DNA from: Nitrospinaceae bacterium
Lineage (GTDB): Bacteria > Nitrospinota_A > UBA7883 > JAJDBK01
Assembly (NCBI GenBank): GCA_029261405.1
Contig: JAJDBK010000043.1
Span: 62,001-126,000 of the forward strand
Length of the DNA stretch: 64,000 nucleotides
Reading direction: 5' to 3'
The notes under the pieces were generated by a model, which was not told the origin of the DNA, ran no database searches, and saw nothing but the letters and a program-made list of their open reading frames with translations. Shown here one piece after another: positions 28,346-37,751 of the stretch (positions are counted from its first letter, which is position 1; each line of letters begins with the position of its first letter). A program made the translations under genes and the position numbers.

Positions 28346-29791
28346 TTACCTGTTTTCAAGTAGCTTTTCCGCCAAGGCCAGGGCGTTCTTTTTGTCGGTT
28401 ACACCGTTTACCGAGATCTCTTCATCAAGAGTGGCAAGCAGTTGTCCGATGGCCGGACCTTCTGCGATGGAAAAATTATCCATAAGATCCTGACCGGTGA
28501 TTAACGGTTCTTTTGCTCTACTGGTTTCCGCCAGATATTCCATAATTTGTCGCACAGCTCTCCTCTCATCGGCCCGTCTCTCTTTTGTGACAAAACTTCC
28601 CGCTGTGGCGGCGCCGTCGGCCAAGGCGTGAAGCAGGGCGGGTATGGTCCATTCATCCAAATCTCTGGCGAAACGGAACATGGCCCGTCTGCTCAAACCT
28701 TTATCGCCCGAAATAGCGTTTAACGGGCGCAGATGATGCAGAACCAGCTTTGTAACACCATTTTTTGTCCGGTTGGAAAATTTCAGGCGGCTGAGGATTT
28801 TTCCGGTGATCCGTTCGCTCTCCTGATCATGGCAATAGAATGTCACGGCGCCTTTCCTGATTTTTCTGGTAGCCGGTTTTCCTGTGTCGTGGAAGAGAGC
28901 GGCAAGTTTGACGGCTGTTTTTCTGGTCACACCCCCTTCCGTCTCTACGGCGAGGGATTTTATTATCATCTCTCGCCACGGTTCCAGAAATTGCGGAGGC
29001 TCTTCGATGATCTTTTCCAGACACCGATATGCCTCCAGTGTGTGATCGAAGACATCAAGATGATGCCACTTGTTCTGCGTGACACCCCTCGTTTCGGAAA
29101 GTTCCGGGAACAGAGCGTCCAAAACTTTCTCCCGCGCCATTTTATTTACTGCGTGATGCGAGTCGGTGGAGTTTACGATATGGAGTAATTCCCTTTGTAA
29201 ACGCTCTCCCGGCGCGTCATAAAGCTTTACAGCGGCGATCTGGATCGAACGGCGTGTTTCGCCGCTGAGAGAAAGAGCGTGAGTCCTCATGAATCGGAAG
29301 GCTCTGAGAACCCGCACGGGATCGTCGATAAGCGATGTCGTACTCACAGGTCGCAGAACACCTTTTTTAGTGTCGGCGATTCCTCCGTATGGATCGGCGA
29401 TAACCACTTTACCCCGGGTCATGCGGAGGGCGATAGCGTTTACGGTAAAGTCACGCAAGGAAAGATCGTGATTTATATCGGTTCCTCGCATCAGCGCAAC
29501 GTCGATAACGATCTTCTTTCCGGTCAGTCGGAAAATTCTCCGCTCACTATCGAGGGGAAACATCGACAGGGAAAGCTCTGCCCCTAAAGCTGTCGCCAGA
29601 GTCTCAGGGTCGTCTTGCGTAACAATATCGAAGTCGGCGCAGGTTGTTATACCCAGAAAAAAATCTCGCAAAACCCCGCCGACAAGCCAAACGTCACCCG
29701 AAAACCTGTCCGCTACGGCAACAATATTGCGCAGGGGTTTGGCGTTTGTGGTTAGCTGTTGAAAAACTTCCCCGGCTACTACTGCGCCCAT
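28346..29791 (-). CDS. CCA tRNA nucleotidyltransferase / poly(A) polymerase family, with HD domain
   Basis: Class II nucleotidyltransferase, 481 residues. The head has GGVLRDFFLG and the metal-binding pair D53/D55. RDFTVNAIA, and DPVRVLRAFRF of the neck, follow. An HD phosphohydrolase domain is present in the C-terminal half (LAALFHDTGKP). This architecture fits bacterial CCA-adding or poly(A) enzymes, which maintain tRNA 3' ends. A-adding versus CCA-adding activity cannot be told by eye. It overlaps ubiX by 13 nt. Confidence 0.85.
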   Translation of the reverse strand: MGAVVAGEVFQQLTTNAKPLRNIVAVADRFSGDVWLVGGVLRDFFLGITTCADFDIVTQDDPETLATALGAELSLSMFPLDSERRIFRLTGKKIVIDVALMRGTDINHDLSLRDFTVNAIALRMTRGKVVIADPYGGIADTKKGVLRPVSTTSLIDDPVRVLRAFRFMRTHALSLSGETRRSIQIAAVKLYDAPGERLQRELLHIVNSTDSHHAVNKMAREKVLDALFPELSETRGVTQNKWHHLDVFDHTLEAYRCLEKIIEEPPQFLEPWREMIIKSLAVETEGGVTRKTAVKLAALFHDTGKPATRKIRKGAVTFYCHDQESERITGKILSRLKFSNRTKNGVTKLVLHHLRPLNAISGDKGLSRRAMFRFARDLDEWTIPALLHALADGAATAGSFVTKERRADERRAVRQIMEYLAETSRAKEPLITGQDLMDNFSIAEGPAIGQLLATLDEEISVNGVTDKKNALALAEKLLENR

Positions 29792-30339
29792 CTTTTGTAG
29801 AGGTCGTGATCTATGTCGAGCATGTCGAGAACTTTTCCGACCGTCTGATCCACGATGTCGTTGATACTTTTTGGATTATGATAAAAGGCGGGCATGGGCG
29901 GAAGAATTACCGCTCCGATATCGACAGTTTTGAGCATCAATTCAAGATGCCCCTTATGCAGGGGGGTTTCACGGGGGACCAAAACCAATCTGCGCCTCTC
30001 CTTTAAAGTCACATCAGCGGCCCTCACAAGCAGGTTGTCGGCTCTTGAGCAGGCTATATCGGAGAGAGTACGCATACTGCACGGAACTACCACCATGCCG
30101 CAGGTTTTATAAGATCCACTCGACACCGGGGCTGTCAGGTCGTCGTAACTATCCACAACATCGGCCAGCCCTTTCACCTCATCAACGGTTTTGTCGGTCT
30201 CTATTCCGATATTCTGTTCGGCGGCCGGGGAGAGGACCAGCCGGGTTCTTATACCGAGTCGCTTGAGGGCCGATAGCGTCCGACAGCCATATATGACGCC
30301 GGACGCTCCTGAAATGCCCACTACAAGGGGAGCGGTCAT
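29779..30339 (-). CDS. ubiX: Flavin prenyltransferase UbiX
   Basis: Makes prenylated FMN, the cofactor of UbiD-type decarboxylases. Its 186 residues match the family, with GISGASGVIYG at the N-terminus, VVPCSMRTLSDIA, LKERRRLVLVPRETPLH and LPPMPAFYHNP. No ubiD is in the window. It lies between the AIM24 gene (6 nt) and the CCA enzyme. Confidence 0.95.
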   Translation of the reverse strand: MTAPLVVGISGASGVIYGCRTLSALKRLGIRTRLVLSPAAEQNIGIETDKTVDEVKGLADVVDSYDDLTAPVSSGSYKTCGMVVVPCSMRTLSDIACSRADNLLVRAADVTLKERRRLVLVPRETPLHKGHLELMLKTVDIGAVILPPMPAFYHNPKSINDIVDQTVGKVLDMLDIDHDLYKRWAQ

Positions 30340-30345
30340 ACTCGA

Positions 30346-31365
30346 TTAATCGCCCATCATGATGTCGCCGATGACACCTCCAAGAAGCGACCCTTCTCCT
30401 TTCGAGGAGCCTATGCCGCCAGTTTGGGGGGCCGCCGCATGTATTCTGCCTGCAAGCCGTGAAAAGGGGAGGGACTGTAGCCAGACCGGCCCCGGTCCGC
30501 GTAGTGTGGCGAAGAAAAAACCTTCACCACCGAAGAAGGCCGATTTGACATCTCCCATCATCTCTATGTCGTAATGGACCGAAGGCATGAGAGCGACCAG
30601 ACACCCGGTATCGACCCTCAGCACTTCGCCATGTTTGAGTTCCTTTTTAACAACCACACCCCCGGCGTGGATAAAAGTCATGCCGTCACCTTCGAGTTTT
30701 TGCATGATAAAACCTTCACCACCAAACAGGGCGGCGCCGATTTTTTTCTGAAAATGGATACCGATGGAGACCCCTTTGGCGGCGGCGAGAAAAGCGTCTT
30801 TCTGGCAGATCAGGGTTCCGCCTACAGAAGAGAGATCGACCGGGATTATGGTTCCGGGATAGGGGGACGCGAATGCAACGTGCGCCTTGCCGGATCGCCC
30901 TTCATGGGTGAAGACTGTGGTGAAGAGGGATTCGCCCGTTATAAGCCGCTTTCCGGCTCCGAGCAGTTTGTCCATGAATCCACCCTTCTGGTCCTGGCTC
31001 GACCCGTCACCAAATATGGTCTTCATCTTTATGGTGTCGGTCATATACATCATCGACCCGGCTTCGGCTATGGCGCTTTCACCCGGATCAAGCTCCACCT
31101 CCACATACTGCATCTCCTCGCCTACGATCTCGTAATCGATCTCGTGGGCTGTCATGCTACCGGGGGGGAAGGCGGGGGCGGCAAAATCGTCGAGGGATCG
31201 TTTTTTAAACTGCGGCAGATGTTTCAGTTTTATCCAGTTCATCATGCCAGGCCCGAACATCAGGCTGTTATCACTCAGTCTCCCCGCGTCGATCAGTTTT
31301 CTGATCTCGTTCTCCGGCAGGGGTCCTTTTTGTTCTTTTCCTTCAGCATAATACCAGTCGCCCAT
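30346..31365 (-). CDS. AIM24/TIGR00266-family protein with N-terminal GYF_2 domain
   Basis: A 339-residue protein. Residues about 1-50 form a GYF_2 (DUF4339) domain ([18 protein letters not shown]). About 72-300 is the AIM24 beta-prism ([51 protein letters not shown]). The C-terminus is Gly-rich and ends MMGD. The family is widespread and of uncertain function, with links to membrane or stress proteins. The GYF_2 addition suggests recruitment by a proline-rich partner. It heads the minus-strand AIM24-ubiX-CCA run. Confidence 0.87.
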   Translation of the reverse strand: MGDWYYAEGKEQKGPLPENEIRKLIDAGRLSDNSLMFGPGMMNWIKLKHLPQFKKRSLDDFAAPAFPPGSMTAHEIDYEIVGEEMQYVEVELDPGESAIAEAGSMMYMTDTIKMKTIFGDGSSQDQKGGFMDKLLGAGKRLITGESLFTTVFTHEGRSGKAHVAFASPYPGTIIPVDLSSVGGTLICQKDAFLAAAKGVSIGIHFQKKIGAALFGGEGFIMQKLEGDGMTFIHAGGVVVKKELKHGEVLRVDTGCLVALMPSVHYDIEMMGDVKSAFFGGEGFFFATLRGPGPVWLQSLPFSRLAGRIHAAAPQTGGIGSSKGEGSLLGGVIGDIMMGD

Positions 31366-31486
31366 TGTTTCGCCTCCAAGGTGTGGTTCGTAGGATCAGC
31401 GGACATTATATAACAGATACGCCTGTAAGCCCTGTTCGTGATATAAAAGATGGTTGTTCATAATTGCTGGCAGGATTTTTTCAGGT

Positions 31487-32392
31487 ATGGATTATTCGGT
31501 TATAGCTCCGGCTTATAACGAGGAGGGGAATGTGGCGCCCCTGATCGAAAAGATCACCGGGGCGATGTCCGGGGTGACGGAGGCTTACGAGATTATTATC
31601 GTCGATGACGGCTCCACTGACGGCACCCTCGAAAAGCTCCAGGCATTACGGGAGGAGCATCGTAATCTCGCCATAATATCGCTTGCTGAAAACTCCGGGC
31701 AGACTGTAGGGATGCAGGCGGGGTTTGATTACGCGAAGGGGGAGCGGATTGTGACGATGGATAGCGACCTTGAGAAGGACCCGAAATTCATCCCTGTTAT
31801 GATAGATAAGATGGAGAGTGAATCTCTCGACGCTGTATATTTCAAAAAAATCTATCAGGACGTGCCGTGGAAGAGGAGGATCGCCTCTGATCTTGCCAAC
31901 AGGTTCCGCAGGGCGGTGACCGGGGATAAAGCCGCTGATGTCGGTAGCACATATATACTCTTCCGGCGCAATGTTTTTAAGGGCCGCAACTTCGGGTCCG
32001 GGTTTCACAGATACTTCATCGGTTTCATGGAGGTTGAAGGTCTGAAAATGGATTGTGTGCAAGGCCCGGTATATCTACGCCCCTCCGGCGAAACAAAATA
32101 TACAAACTTTGGCAGGCTCAAGCAGGGGCTTGCCGATATGTTCTATTATTACCTCTACAAAAACAAACGGACAAGTCTGGTTAAAACCGTTTTTCTCCTC
32201 TTCGGAATCGGCGCCATGTTCTATCTGTTGTCACTGCCTGCGCAAACAGCGGTAATATCATTTGTGGGGCTGATCTTGACTACCATACTCGCGCTGACAC
32301 TGCATGTCGTCCACCTGTTGGTGCAGGGTAGAAGACTCCCTTACGCCGTCAAAGGGTATTGGCCCAGCTTGAATAGCCTGGATGGATCGTAG
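31487..32392 (+). CDS. Glycosyltransferase family 2, DPM1/ArnC-like
   Basis: A 301-residue GT2 enzyme likely making a polyprenyl-phosphate sugar. The N-terminal VIAPAYNEEGN, VDDGSTDGT and MDSDLEKDPKFI (metal-binding DxD) are seen, with two C-terminal TM helices. The start at 31487 is chosen because it begins right at the conserved strand, with AGGA upstream. A TTG at 31454 would add 11 residues without family support. It ends at the base before the next ATG. Together with the GT39 and LAB_N genes it forms the donor/transferase set used to decorate lipid A or envelope glycans. Confidence 0.85.
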   Translation: MDYSVIAPAYNEEGNVAPLIEKITGAMSGVTEAYEIIIVDDGSTDGTLEKLQALREEHRNLAIISLAENSGQTVGMQAGFDYAKGERIVTMDSDLEKDPKFIPVMIDKMESESLDAVYFKKIYQDVPWKRRIASDLANRFRRAVTGDKAADVGSTYILFRRNVFKGRNFGSGFHRYFIGFMEVEGLKMDCVQGPVYLRPSGETKYTNFGRLKQGLADMFYYYLYKNKRTSLVKTVFLLFGIGAMFYLLSLPAQTAVISFVGLILTTILALTLHVVHLLVQGRRLPYAVKGYWPSLNSLDGS

Positions 32393-33991
32393 ATGACATC
32401 CGACCTGACCAGAACCACGACCGTGTTGTTATTGCTGGCGGTGGCGATACTCGGTTTCTTCCGGTTGGGCGAAAAGAGCTACTGGGCCTCTCATGCGGAG
32501 TCGAGAAGAGCTGAAATAGCACGCAACATGATCGATACCGGTGATTTTATGGTTCCCGAAGTAAACGGGAATGTGATCCTCACCAAACCTCCGCTCTACT
32601 ACTGGTCGCTTGCCGCATCATTCGCCGTTAACGGCGAGGCCACGGAGGGTACTGCACGGATCGTATCGGCTCTATTCGGGTTTGCGACGATTCTGCTGGT
32701 AATAGTGATCGGCGCATACCTCTACAACTTTGAAACGGGGCTATATTCCGCTGGCGTTCTGGCAACATCATACCTGTTCGTTTTTTTTATGCGCTTCGTC
32801 GAACTGGATATGACGTTCACCTTTTTTATTACCCTCTCGTTCTATTTCCTGATTCGACATATGAACGAATACGAGAAAAATGTATGGGGTTATTTATTCT
32901 GGCTTGCAACCGCTTTGGCCTTTATGGTCAAGGGACCGTTCGCTCTGCTCTTTCCGCTGGTAGCTATCCTTGTTCTGGTACCGTTTAACTTCGGTGTGTA
33001 CAGGGTAAATAGAATTTTTCCGCCACTGGGGGTAGCAGGTTTTCTGGTCATAACAGCGCCTTGGTTCGTTTATGTGTTTCTCTTCTCTGAGGCTGGCCCG
33101 ATCTTCATGGAAGAGGCGTTACAGCGGGCAGTCGATTCCAGGGGACAGTCGCGTGGAATATTTTATTATCTCGGAAGTCTTGGCAACTTTGCGCCGTGGA
33201 TACTGATATTGCCTCTCGCGCTTATCGGCGCTTTCAAACGTGAGAGCGCCGCAAGCGATATAGTTCTTTCATGGTTTACCGCCGGGTTTATTTTAGCTTC
33301 GTTAATCGGCGCGAAGAACCATCACTATATACTGCCCCTCTATCCGGCAATGGCGCTTTTGTGCGGTCGGTATCTTCATGAAATGTCGGGATCGGTCGAT
33401 ACTCTTTCGCGAAGGGTAACAGGCCGGATAGGAATTGCGATCACGTTTCTGGTATTACTTATATTTTGCGCCGTCCCCATCGCGCCACATTTCACGAACG
33501 AAGTACCGGCTGTCTACCCTGCGCTTACAGCCATGCTCATACTTGTAACGCTGGTCTTATCTCTGTTCACGCTGGTTTGTTTTAAACGAAATATGTGGGA
33601 GGGATTATGGATATCTGTTATTGCAACGCTTTTTATCCTGTTCATATTTCTCCACTCGTTTGTCTTGCCGGAACTTAATACACGCAACTCCCACAAGGAT
33701 TTTATCGTGAAAGCCGGAGAGTTGATTCCCCTCGATTCCGGGGTGTTCATGTACAGGATCGAAAACTTTCAGGTCAGCTATTATCTAAGCAGGACAGCTC
33801 CTGTAATATGGAACGAATCGGACCTGGATAACATTCATAGTGAGTATTATGTGATTACCGAATCAAGGTTTCTTTCGGAGCTGGTGTTGAAAACCGATGG
33901 CCTTGTAGTATTGAACGATACCGATTTCGTCCCCTCCTCGGCAGGTAAGGAAGATGAGCGGTTTACCCTTGTAAAGGTGGAAAAGGATTGA
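32393..33991 (+). CDS. ArnT-like GT39 glycosyltransferase
   Basis: A polytopic 532-residue transferase of the PMT/ArnT superfamily. The first periplasmic loop has the acidic pair near AESRRAEIARNMI and the KPPLYYW motif, and about 11-12 hydrophobic helices follow. It uses a polyprenyl-phosphate sugar made by its GT2 neighbour. The acceptor is not evident. It is directly joined to the GT2 gene and overlaps the LAB_N gene by 1 nt (TGATG) or more. Confidence 0.87.
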   Translation: MTSDLTRTTTVLLLLAVAILGFFRLGEKSYWASHAESRRAEIARNMIDTGDFMVPEVNGNVILTKPPLYYWSLAASFAVNGEATEGTARIVSALFGFATILLVIVIGAYLYNFETGLYSAGVLATSYLFVFFMRFVELDMTFTFFITLSFYFLIRHMNEYEKNVWGYLFWLATALAFMVKGPFALLFPLVAILVLVPFNFGVYRVNRIFPPLGVAGFLVITAPWFVYVFLFSEAGPIFMEEALQRAVDSRGQSRGIFYYLGSLGNFAPWILILPLALIGAFKRESAASDIVLSWFTAGFILASLIGAKNHHYILPLYPAMALLCGRYLHEMSGSVDTLSRRVTGRIGIAITFLVLLIFCAVPIAPHFTNEVPAVYPALTAMLILVTLVLSLFTLVCFKRNMWEGLWISVIATLFILFIFLHSFVLPELNTRNSHKDFIVKAGELIPLDSGVFMYRIENFQVSYYLSRTAPVIWNESDLDNIHSEYYVITESRFLSELVLKTDGLVVLNDTDFVPSSAGKEDERFTLVKVEKD

Positions 33992-34272
33992 TGATGAGTA
34001 ATACGACAATGTGGCTGGTGATCGGGTTTTGCGCCCAGGCGATGTTCTCGGCCCGATTCCTCGTTCAGTGGATTGCTACCGAACGCGCCAAAAAATCTGT
34101 AGTTCCGATGGCTTTCTGGTATCTGAGTGTTTCGGGTGGCGCCTTGCTGTTGTTGTATGCCATCCACCGATCCGATCCCGTTTTCATAGTAGGGCAGGCG
34201 GCGGGACTATTTGTCTACCTGCGCAATATATATATCATCAAAGTACAACACCACCCGGAACTAGCCGAATAG
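33991..34272 (+). CDS. Small LAB_N (lipid A disaccharide synthase N-terminal domain) membrane protein
   Basis: About 93 residues, three hydrophobic helices. It fits the LAB_N family (FCAQAMFSARFLVQWIATE, then FWYLSVSGGALLLLY and YLRNIYII). Such small proteins often sit in GT2-ArnT operons, as here. The start at 33991 or 33994 is uncertain; a TTG at 33988 is also open. Its stop codon TAG (34270-34272) lies inside the first copy of a 42-bp repeat, so its true end may have been rewritten by the repeat. Confidence 0.8.
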   Translation: MMSNTTMWLVIGFCAQAMFSARFLVQWIATERAKKSVVPMAFWYLSVSGGALLLLYAIHRSDPVFIVGQAAGLFVYLRNIYIIKVQHHPELAE

Positions 34273-34309
34273 TGGCAGGGCCACAGCCAGTTTCGCTTCG
34301 CTAGGATTC
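34268..34309 (+). repeat. 42-bp direct repeat, copy 1
   Basis: Begins AATAGTGGCAGGGCCACAGC and ends CTAGGATTC; identical to the copy at 34342-34383. It contains a small hairpin GTGGC-AGG-GCCAC (34272-34284). It overlaps the last codons and stop of the LAB_N gene. Confidence 0.9.
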
Positions 34310-34341
34310 ACAAAAGTCGGTAGGCTAGAATCAGATAACTC

Positions 34342-34383
34342 AATAGTGGCAGGGCCACAGCCAGTTTCGCTTCGCTAGGATTC
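34342..34383 (+). repeat. 42-bp direct repeat, copy 2
   Basis: Exact second copy, period 74 bp, with a 32-bp unrelated spacer. It lies between convergent genes. A separate hairpin GGTGGC-TTT-GCCACC follows at 34411-34425 and may help transcription end. Confidence 0.9.
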
Positions 34384-34461
34384 GATGGTCTGTTTTCGTT
34401 CGCGTCGGGGGGTGGCTTTGCCACCTGCCTCCGGGTTTGTTATGACGAATAAAGAGTGACG

Positions 34462-35175
34462 CTATATCCCTAAATAGGCTTCTTTTACTCGTTCGTCTTG
34501 CGCGAGTTCTGATCCTGTTCCGCTCATTATTATTCGTCCGTTTTCAAGGACGTAACCTCGATGGCAGATTGCAAGGGAGCTTTTTACATTTTGCTCAACA
34601 AGCAGAACCGTTACCCCTTCACCGTTTATTGTTTTCACGATCCTGAAGATGTCGAGAGCCAGTTTTGGTGACAGACCGAGCGACGGTTCGTCTAGCATTA
34701 TCATCTTCGGCAGTCCCATCAACCCTCTCCCCACTGCCACCATCTGCTGTTCGCCACCCGACAGGTTACCCGCCGCCTGACCCGACAGGTTCTTAAGCTG
34801 TGGGAAAAGATCGTAGACCCGTTTTAACGTCTCTTCTCTTTTCTCTTTTGCGTCAGGTTTCAGGGAGCCTAAAATCAGGTTTTCCTCCACACTCATTTCG
34901 TGGAACAGTTTTCGACCTTCCGGGACGTGGGCGAGATGGTGGCTGAAAACCTTGCTGGCCGGAAGAAGATCGAGTCGCACTCCGTCATAGGTGATGGTTC
35001 CCGACTCAGGCTTGACAAGACCTGAAATGGTTTTTATTACTGTCGATTTCCCGGCGCCGTTGGAGCCGAGCAGAACCACGATCTCACCTGCCATGACATC
35101 GAAGGAGACATCCCGCAAAGCGTTTGCGCCATCGTACCGGACACATAAGTCGCAAACTTCAAGCATGGTGGTCAT
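34462..35175 (-). CDS. livF: Branched-chain amino acid ABC transporter ATPase LivF
   Basis: The smaller of the two ATPases of a Liv-type importer, 237 residues from the ATG at 35175, which has GGAG 6 nt upstream. A TTG at 35187 would extend it. Walker A GSNGAGKST, signature LSGGEQQMVAVGR and Walker B IMLDEPSLGLSP are present. The C-terminus (VLLVEQNVKSSL) is LivF-like. It overlaps livG by about 17 nt. Order livF, livG, livM, livH and SBP reads as one operon from 39095 downward. Confidence 0.92.
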   Translation of the reverse strand: MTTMLEVCDLCVRYDGANALRDVSFDVMAGEIVVLLGSNGAGKSTVIKTISGLVKPESGTITYDGVRLDLLPASKVFSHHLAHVPEGRKLFHEMSVEENLILGSLKPDAKEKREETLKRVYDLFPQLKNLSGQAAGNLSGGEQQMVAVGRGLMGLPKMIMLDEPSLGLSPKLALDIFRIVKTINGEGVTVLLVEQNVKSSLAICHRGYVLENGRIIMSGTGSELAQDERVKEAYLGI

Positions 35176-35887
35176 ACGGCTCTCCAAGGTATGCTCTTAC
35201 AACCTCCGGGTGAGACACAACTTTGGACGGTGTTCCCTCCGCCATCGTTTCGCCAAAGTTTATGGCGTGCACCTTGTCGGAGATGTTCATTATCACTTTC
35301 ATGATATGTTCCACGATAATGATAGTTACCCCGGAGTCTCTTATCCTGCCAATTAATTTTATCGAATCGTCCTGCTCGGCGTGGTTTAGTCCGGCGAAGG
35401 TTTCGTCGAGCAGTATCAGGGCGGGTTTGGTCGCAAGCGCACGGGTTATCTCAAGCCTTTTCCGATCACCAATGGTAAGCTCTCCGGCAAGATTTTTTCT
35501 TCTGTGATCCAGCCTGCAAAAATCGAGAGTTTCGCAGGCTATGGCCTTGGCTTCTTTCGGTCCTGTGGCTGTAGCAAACGCCCCCACCATAACGTTGTCA
35601 AGGACAGTCATTCGTTTGAGCGGTTTGACCACTTGAAAAGTTCGCGCTACTCCGAGCCTGTTTATCTGGTGAGGTTCTTTGCCATCTATCCGGTTTCCCT
35701 GAAAATGGATCGAACCTGCGTTCGGTTTGTAGAAGCCTGATATCAGGTTGAACAGGGTCGTTTTCCCTGATCCGTTCGGCCCGATCAACCCGAAAATCTC
35801 CCCTTCCTGAACGGTAAAACTGACATCGGTAACGGCTTTCACTCCGCCGAAACGTTTCGAGATTTTTTTAATTTCAAAAAAACTCAT
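35159..35887 (-). CDS. livG: Branched-chain amino acid ABC transporter ATPase LivG
   Basis: Second ATPase of the Liv importer, 242 residues. Walker A GPNGSGKTT, signature LTIGDRKRLEITRAL in place of LSGGQ (a known LivG-type variant), Walker B LILLDETFAGLNH. The ATG at 35887 overlaps the livM stop by 4 nt; an ATG at 35923 lies inside livM and is less likely. Confidence 0.92.
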   Translation of the reverse strand: MSFFEIKKISKRFGGVKAVTDVSFTVQEGEIFGLIGPNGSGKTTLFNLISGFYKPNAGSIHFQGNRIDGKEPHQINRLGVARTFQVVKPLKRMTVLDNVMVGAFATATGPKEAKAIACETLDFCRLDHRRKNLAGELTIGDRKRLEITRALATKPALILLDETFAGLNHAEQDDSIKLIGRIRDSGVTIIIVEHIMKVIMNISDKVHAINFGETMAEGTPSKVVSHPEVVRAYLGEPYDHHA

Positions 35888-36879
35888 CTTTTTTTTGTCA
35901 CAGCTTTCACCAGCATCTCCCAATCGCCAGCGATACCGTTTGGCATGAACCGGATTACGAGAACCACCAGAATTCCGAAACCGAGAGTGTGAGCCTGAGT
36001 CATGTTGTTGGCGATGGTTATCATCGATGCGTTTCCTGTCGATTCCGCCAGACTTGTAATAACTCCGAACCCGCCCGTTCTGAAAAGTTCCTGAGCCAGC
36101 ACCATGACAAATGCGCCGATAGCCGGGCCGTAGATCGTTCCGACTCCACCAACAATGCCCACAAGGATCGCCATGATAGAAATGTCGTGCAACGAGAAGA
36201 CGACTTCCGGGTCGATAAAGCCCATGTAGTTCATATACAACGCGCCCGCCACTCCGGTGAGTCCGGCCGCTATGGCAAGGGAGATCATTTTGTAGAAATG
36301 CGTGTCGATGCCGAGACTTTCAGCGGCGTCCTGATCCTCTCTGATCGATAAAAAATAGTAGCCGGAACGATGCCCCATAACCGCCATGACACAGACTACA
36401 GAAAGGATCGCTAACGCAAGAGCGATGTAGTAGTAAGGAATCTTTGACGTAAACGATTGCAGAATCATCACACCGGCCATGCCCGATGTGAAACCATCCA
36501 TGATAGTGGCGGTGTGCCGCATCACCTCGTTTAGAGCCAACGTCGCCAGAGCGAAATAAGCTCCACGCAGACGAAAACAGATCCAGCCGAACGGGACCGC
36601 CACCATAATCGCCGTGATCGGACCGAACAGCAATCCCCACCAGGGGGACCAGCCGAGATGATCGTGGAGAAGTCCGGCGGTATAAGCGCCTGTTCCGAAG
36701 AAGGCGGCGTCACCAAAAGATACCTGCCCCGTATAACCTGCCAGAAGGTTCCACGCGGAGCCGATAACAACCCACATCAGCGCCAGAATCATCAAGTGCA
36801 GGTAATAATCGTTATCGATGAGAAGGGGTGCAACCGCCAGAATACCGGCAATAACGATTCCGAATGTATGTTTTTTCAT
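35884..36879 (-). CDS. livM: Branched-chain amino acid ABC transporter permease LivM
   Basis: A polytopic permease of 331 residues with the LivM pattern (NLLAGYTGQVSFGDAAFFGTGAY region, GLTGVAGALYMNY, GGVGTIYGPAIGAF). About nine hydrophobic helices. It overlaps livH by 4 nt and livG by 4 nt. Confidence 0.94.
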   Translation of the reverse strand: MKKHTFGIVIAGILAVAPLLIDNDYYLHLMILALMWVVIGSAWNLLAGYTGQVSFGDAAFFGTGAYTAGLLHDHLGWSPWWGLLFGPITAIMVAVPFGWICFRLRGAYFALATLALNEVMRHTATIMDGFTSGMAGVMILQSFTSKIPYYYIALALAILSVVCVMAVMGHRSGYYFLSIREDQDAAESLGIDTHFYKMISLAIAAGLTGVAGALYMNYMGFIDPEVVFSLHDISIMAILVGIVGGVGTIYGPAIGAFVMVLAQELFRTGGFGVITSLAESTGNASMITIANNMTQAHTLGFGILVVLVIRFMPNGIAGDWEMLVKAVTKKR

Positions 36880-37751
36880 ACACCCGTCAGCCGTTTAAAT
36901 CCACCCGGAAGGAAAAGCAGGACGATGATAAATATTACGAGTCCGATCATATCCTCGAATTCCATGGCGATATAAGTCGCTCCGAAAGCCTCCGCCAATC
37001 CGAGGGTAATGCCGCCGAAGATGGCGCCAACGGTCGATCCTAACCCTCCCAGAATGCAGATCACAAACGCCTTTCGGGTGAAGGGGCCACCGATATCGGG
37101 GTATAGATAGAAAATCGGCAACAACATCGCCCCGGCCATGGCGACTATGGCGGAGCCGATTCCAAATGTTATCCAGGTTATCCGTTCCGTATCGATTCCC
37201 ATGAGAGTCGCCGCCTCTTTATCCTGGGCGGTGGCGCGGATCGATCTGCCCATGTCGGTCCTTATCAGAAACCAGAAGAGCGCGCATGTCATTGCCACAG
37301 CAAGGAAAAAATCGATTACGAGCGGCATGGAAAATGACACCCCGCCAAGGAAGAAAACCGCGTTGGAGTATGAGACCTGAACCGATTTGTAGTCTGATGT
37401 GAAAATGATACGCATCGATTCTGTCAGCACCATGCCGATACCGACTGTCATCAGCACCTGGTTCTCCGGGAGGATGGTCTCGATCCTCATGAGCGGGTTT
37501 AGCAGGTAGCGCTGGATGGCGGCGCCCAAAACAAATATGGTGGGTGCGCCTATGGCCATCGACAGATACGGGTCGATACCGAAGATTGCGAAAAGCGAGT
37601 AGGTGATATACATGGCGACCATCATGATCTGCCCGTGAGCCAGATTGATTACCCCCATCACACCCATAATGAGGGTCATGCCCATTCCTATGAGGGCGTA
37701 GACCCCCCCTTTCAGAAGGCCCGATACCAGAGTCTGGAGGAGAAGCTCCAT
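36876..37751 (-). CDS. livH: Branched-chain amino acid ABC transporter permease LivH
   Basis: A 291-residue permease. LivH hallmarks are the N-terminal LLKGGVYALIGMGMTLIMGV, VINLAHGQIMM, and GLGSTVGAIFGGITLG near the C-terminus. It begins immediately after the SBP stop (37752), so it is in the same operon. Confidence 0.94.
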   Translation of the reverse strand: MELLLQTLVSGLLKGGVYALIGMGMTLIMGVMGVINLAHGQIMMVAMYITYSLFAIFGIDPYLSMAIGAPTIFVLGAAIQRYLLNPLMRIETILPENQVLMTVGIGMVLTESMRIIFTSDYKSVQVSYSNAVFFLGGVSFSMPLVIDFFLAVAMTCALFWFLIRTDMGRSIRATAQDKEAATLMGIDTERITWITFGIGSAIVAMAGAMLLPIFYLYPDIGGPFTRKAFVICILGGLGSTVGAIFGGITLGLAEAFGATYIAMEFEDMIGLVIFIIVLLFLPGGFKRLTGV

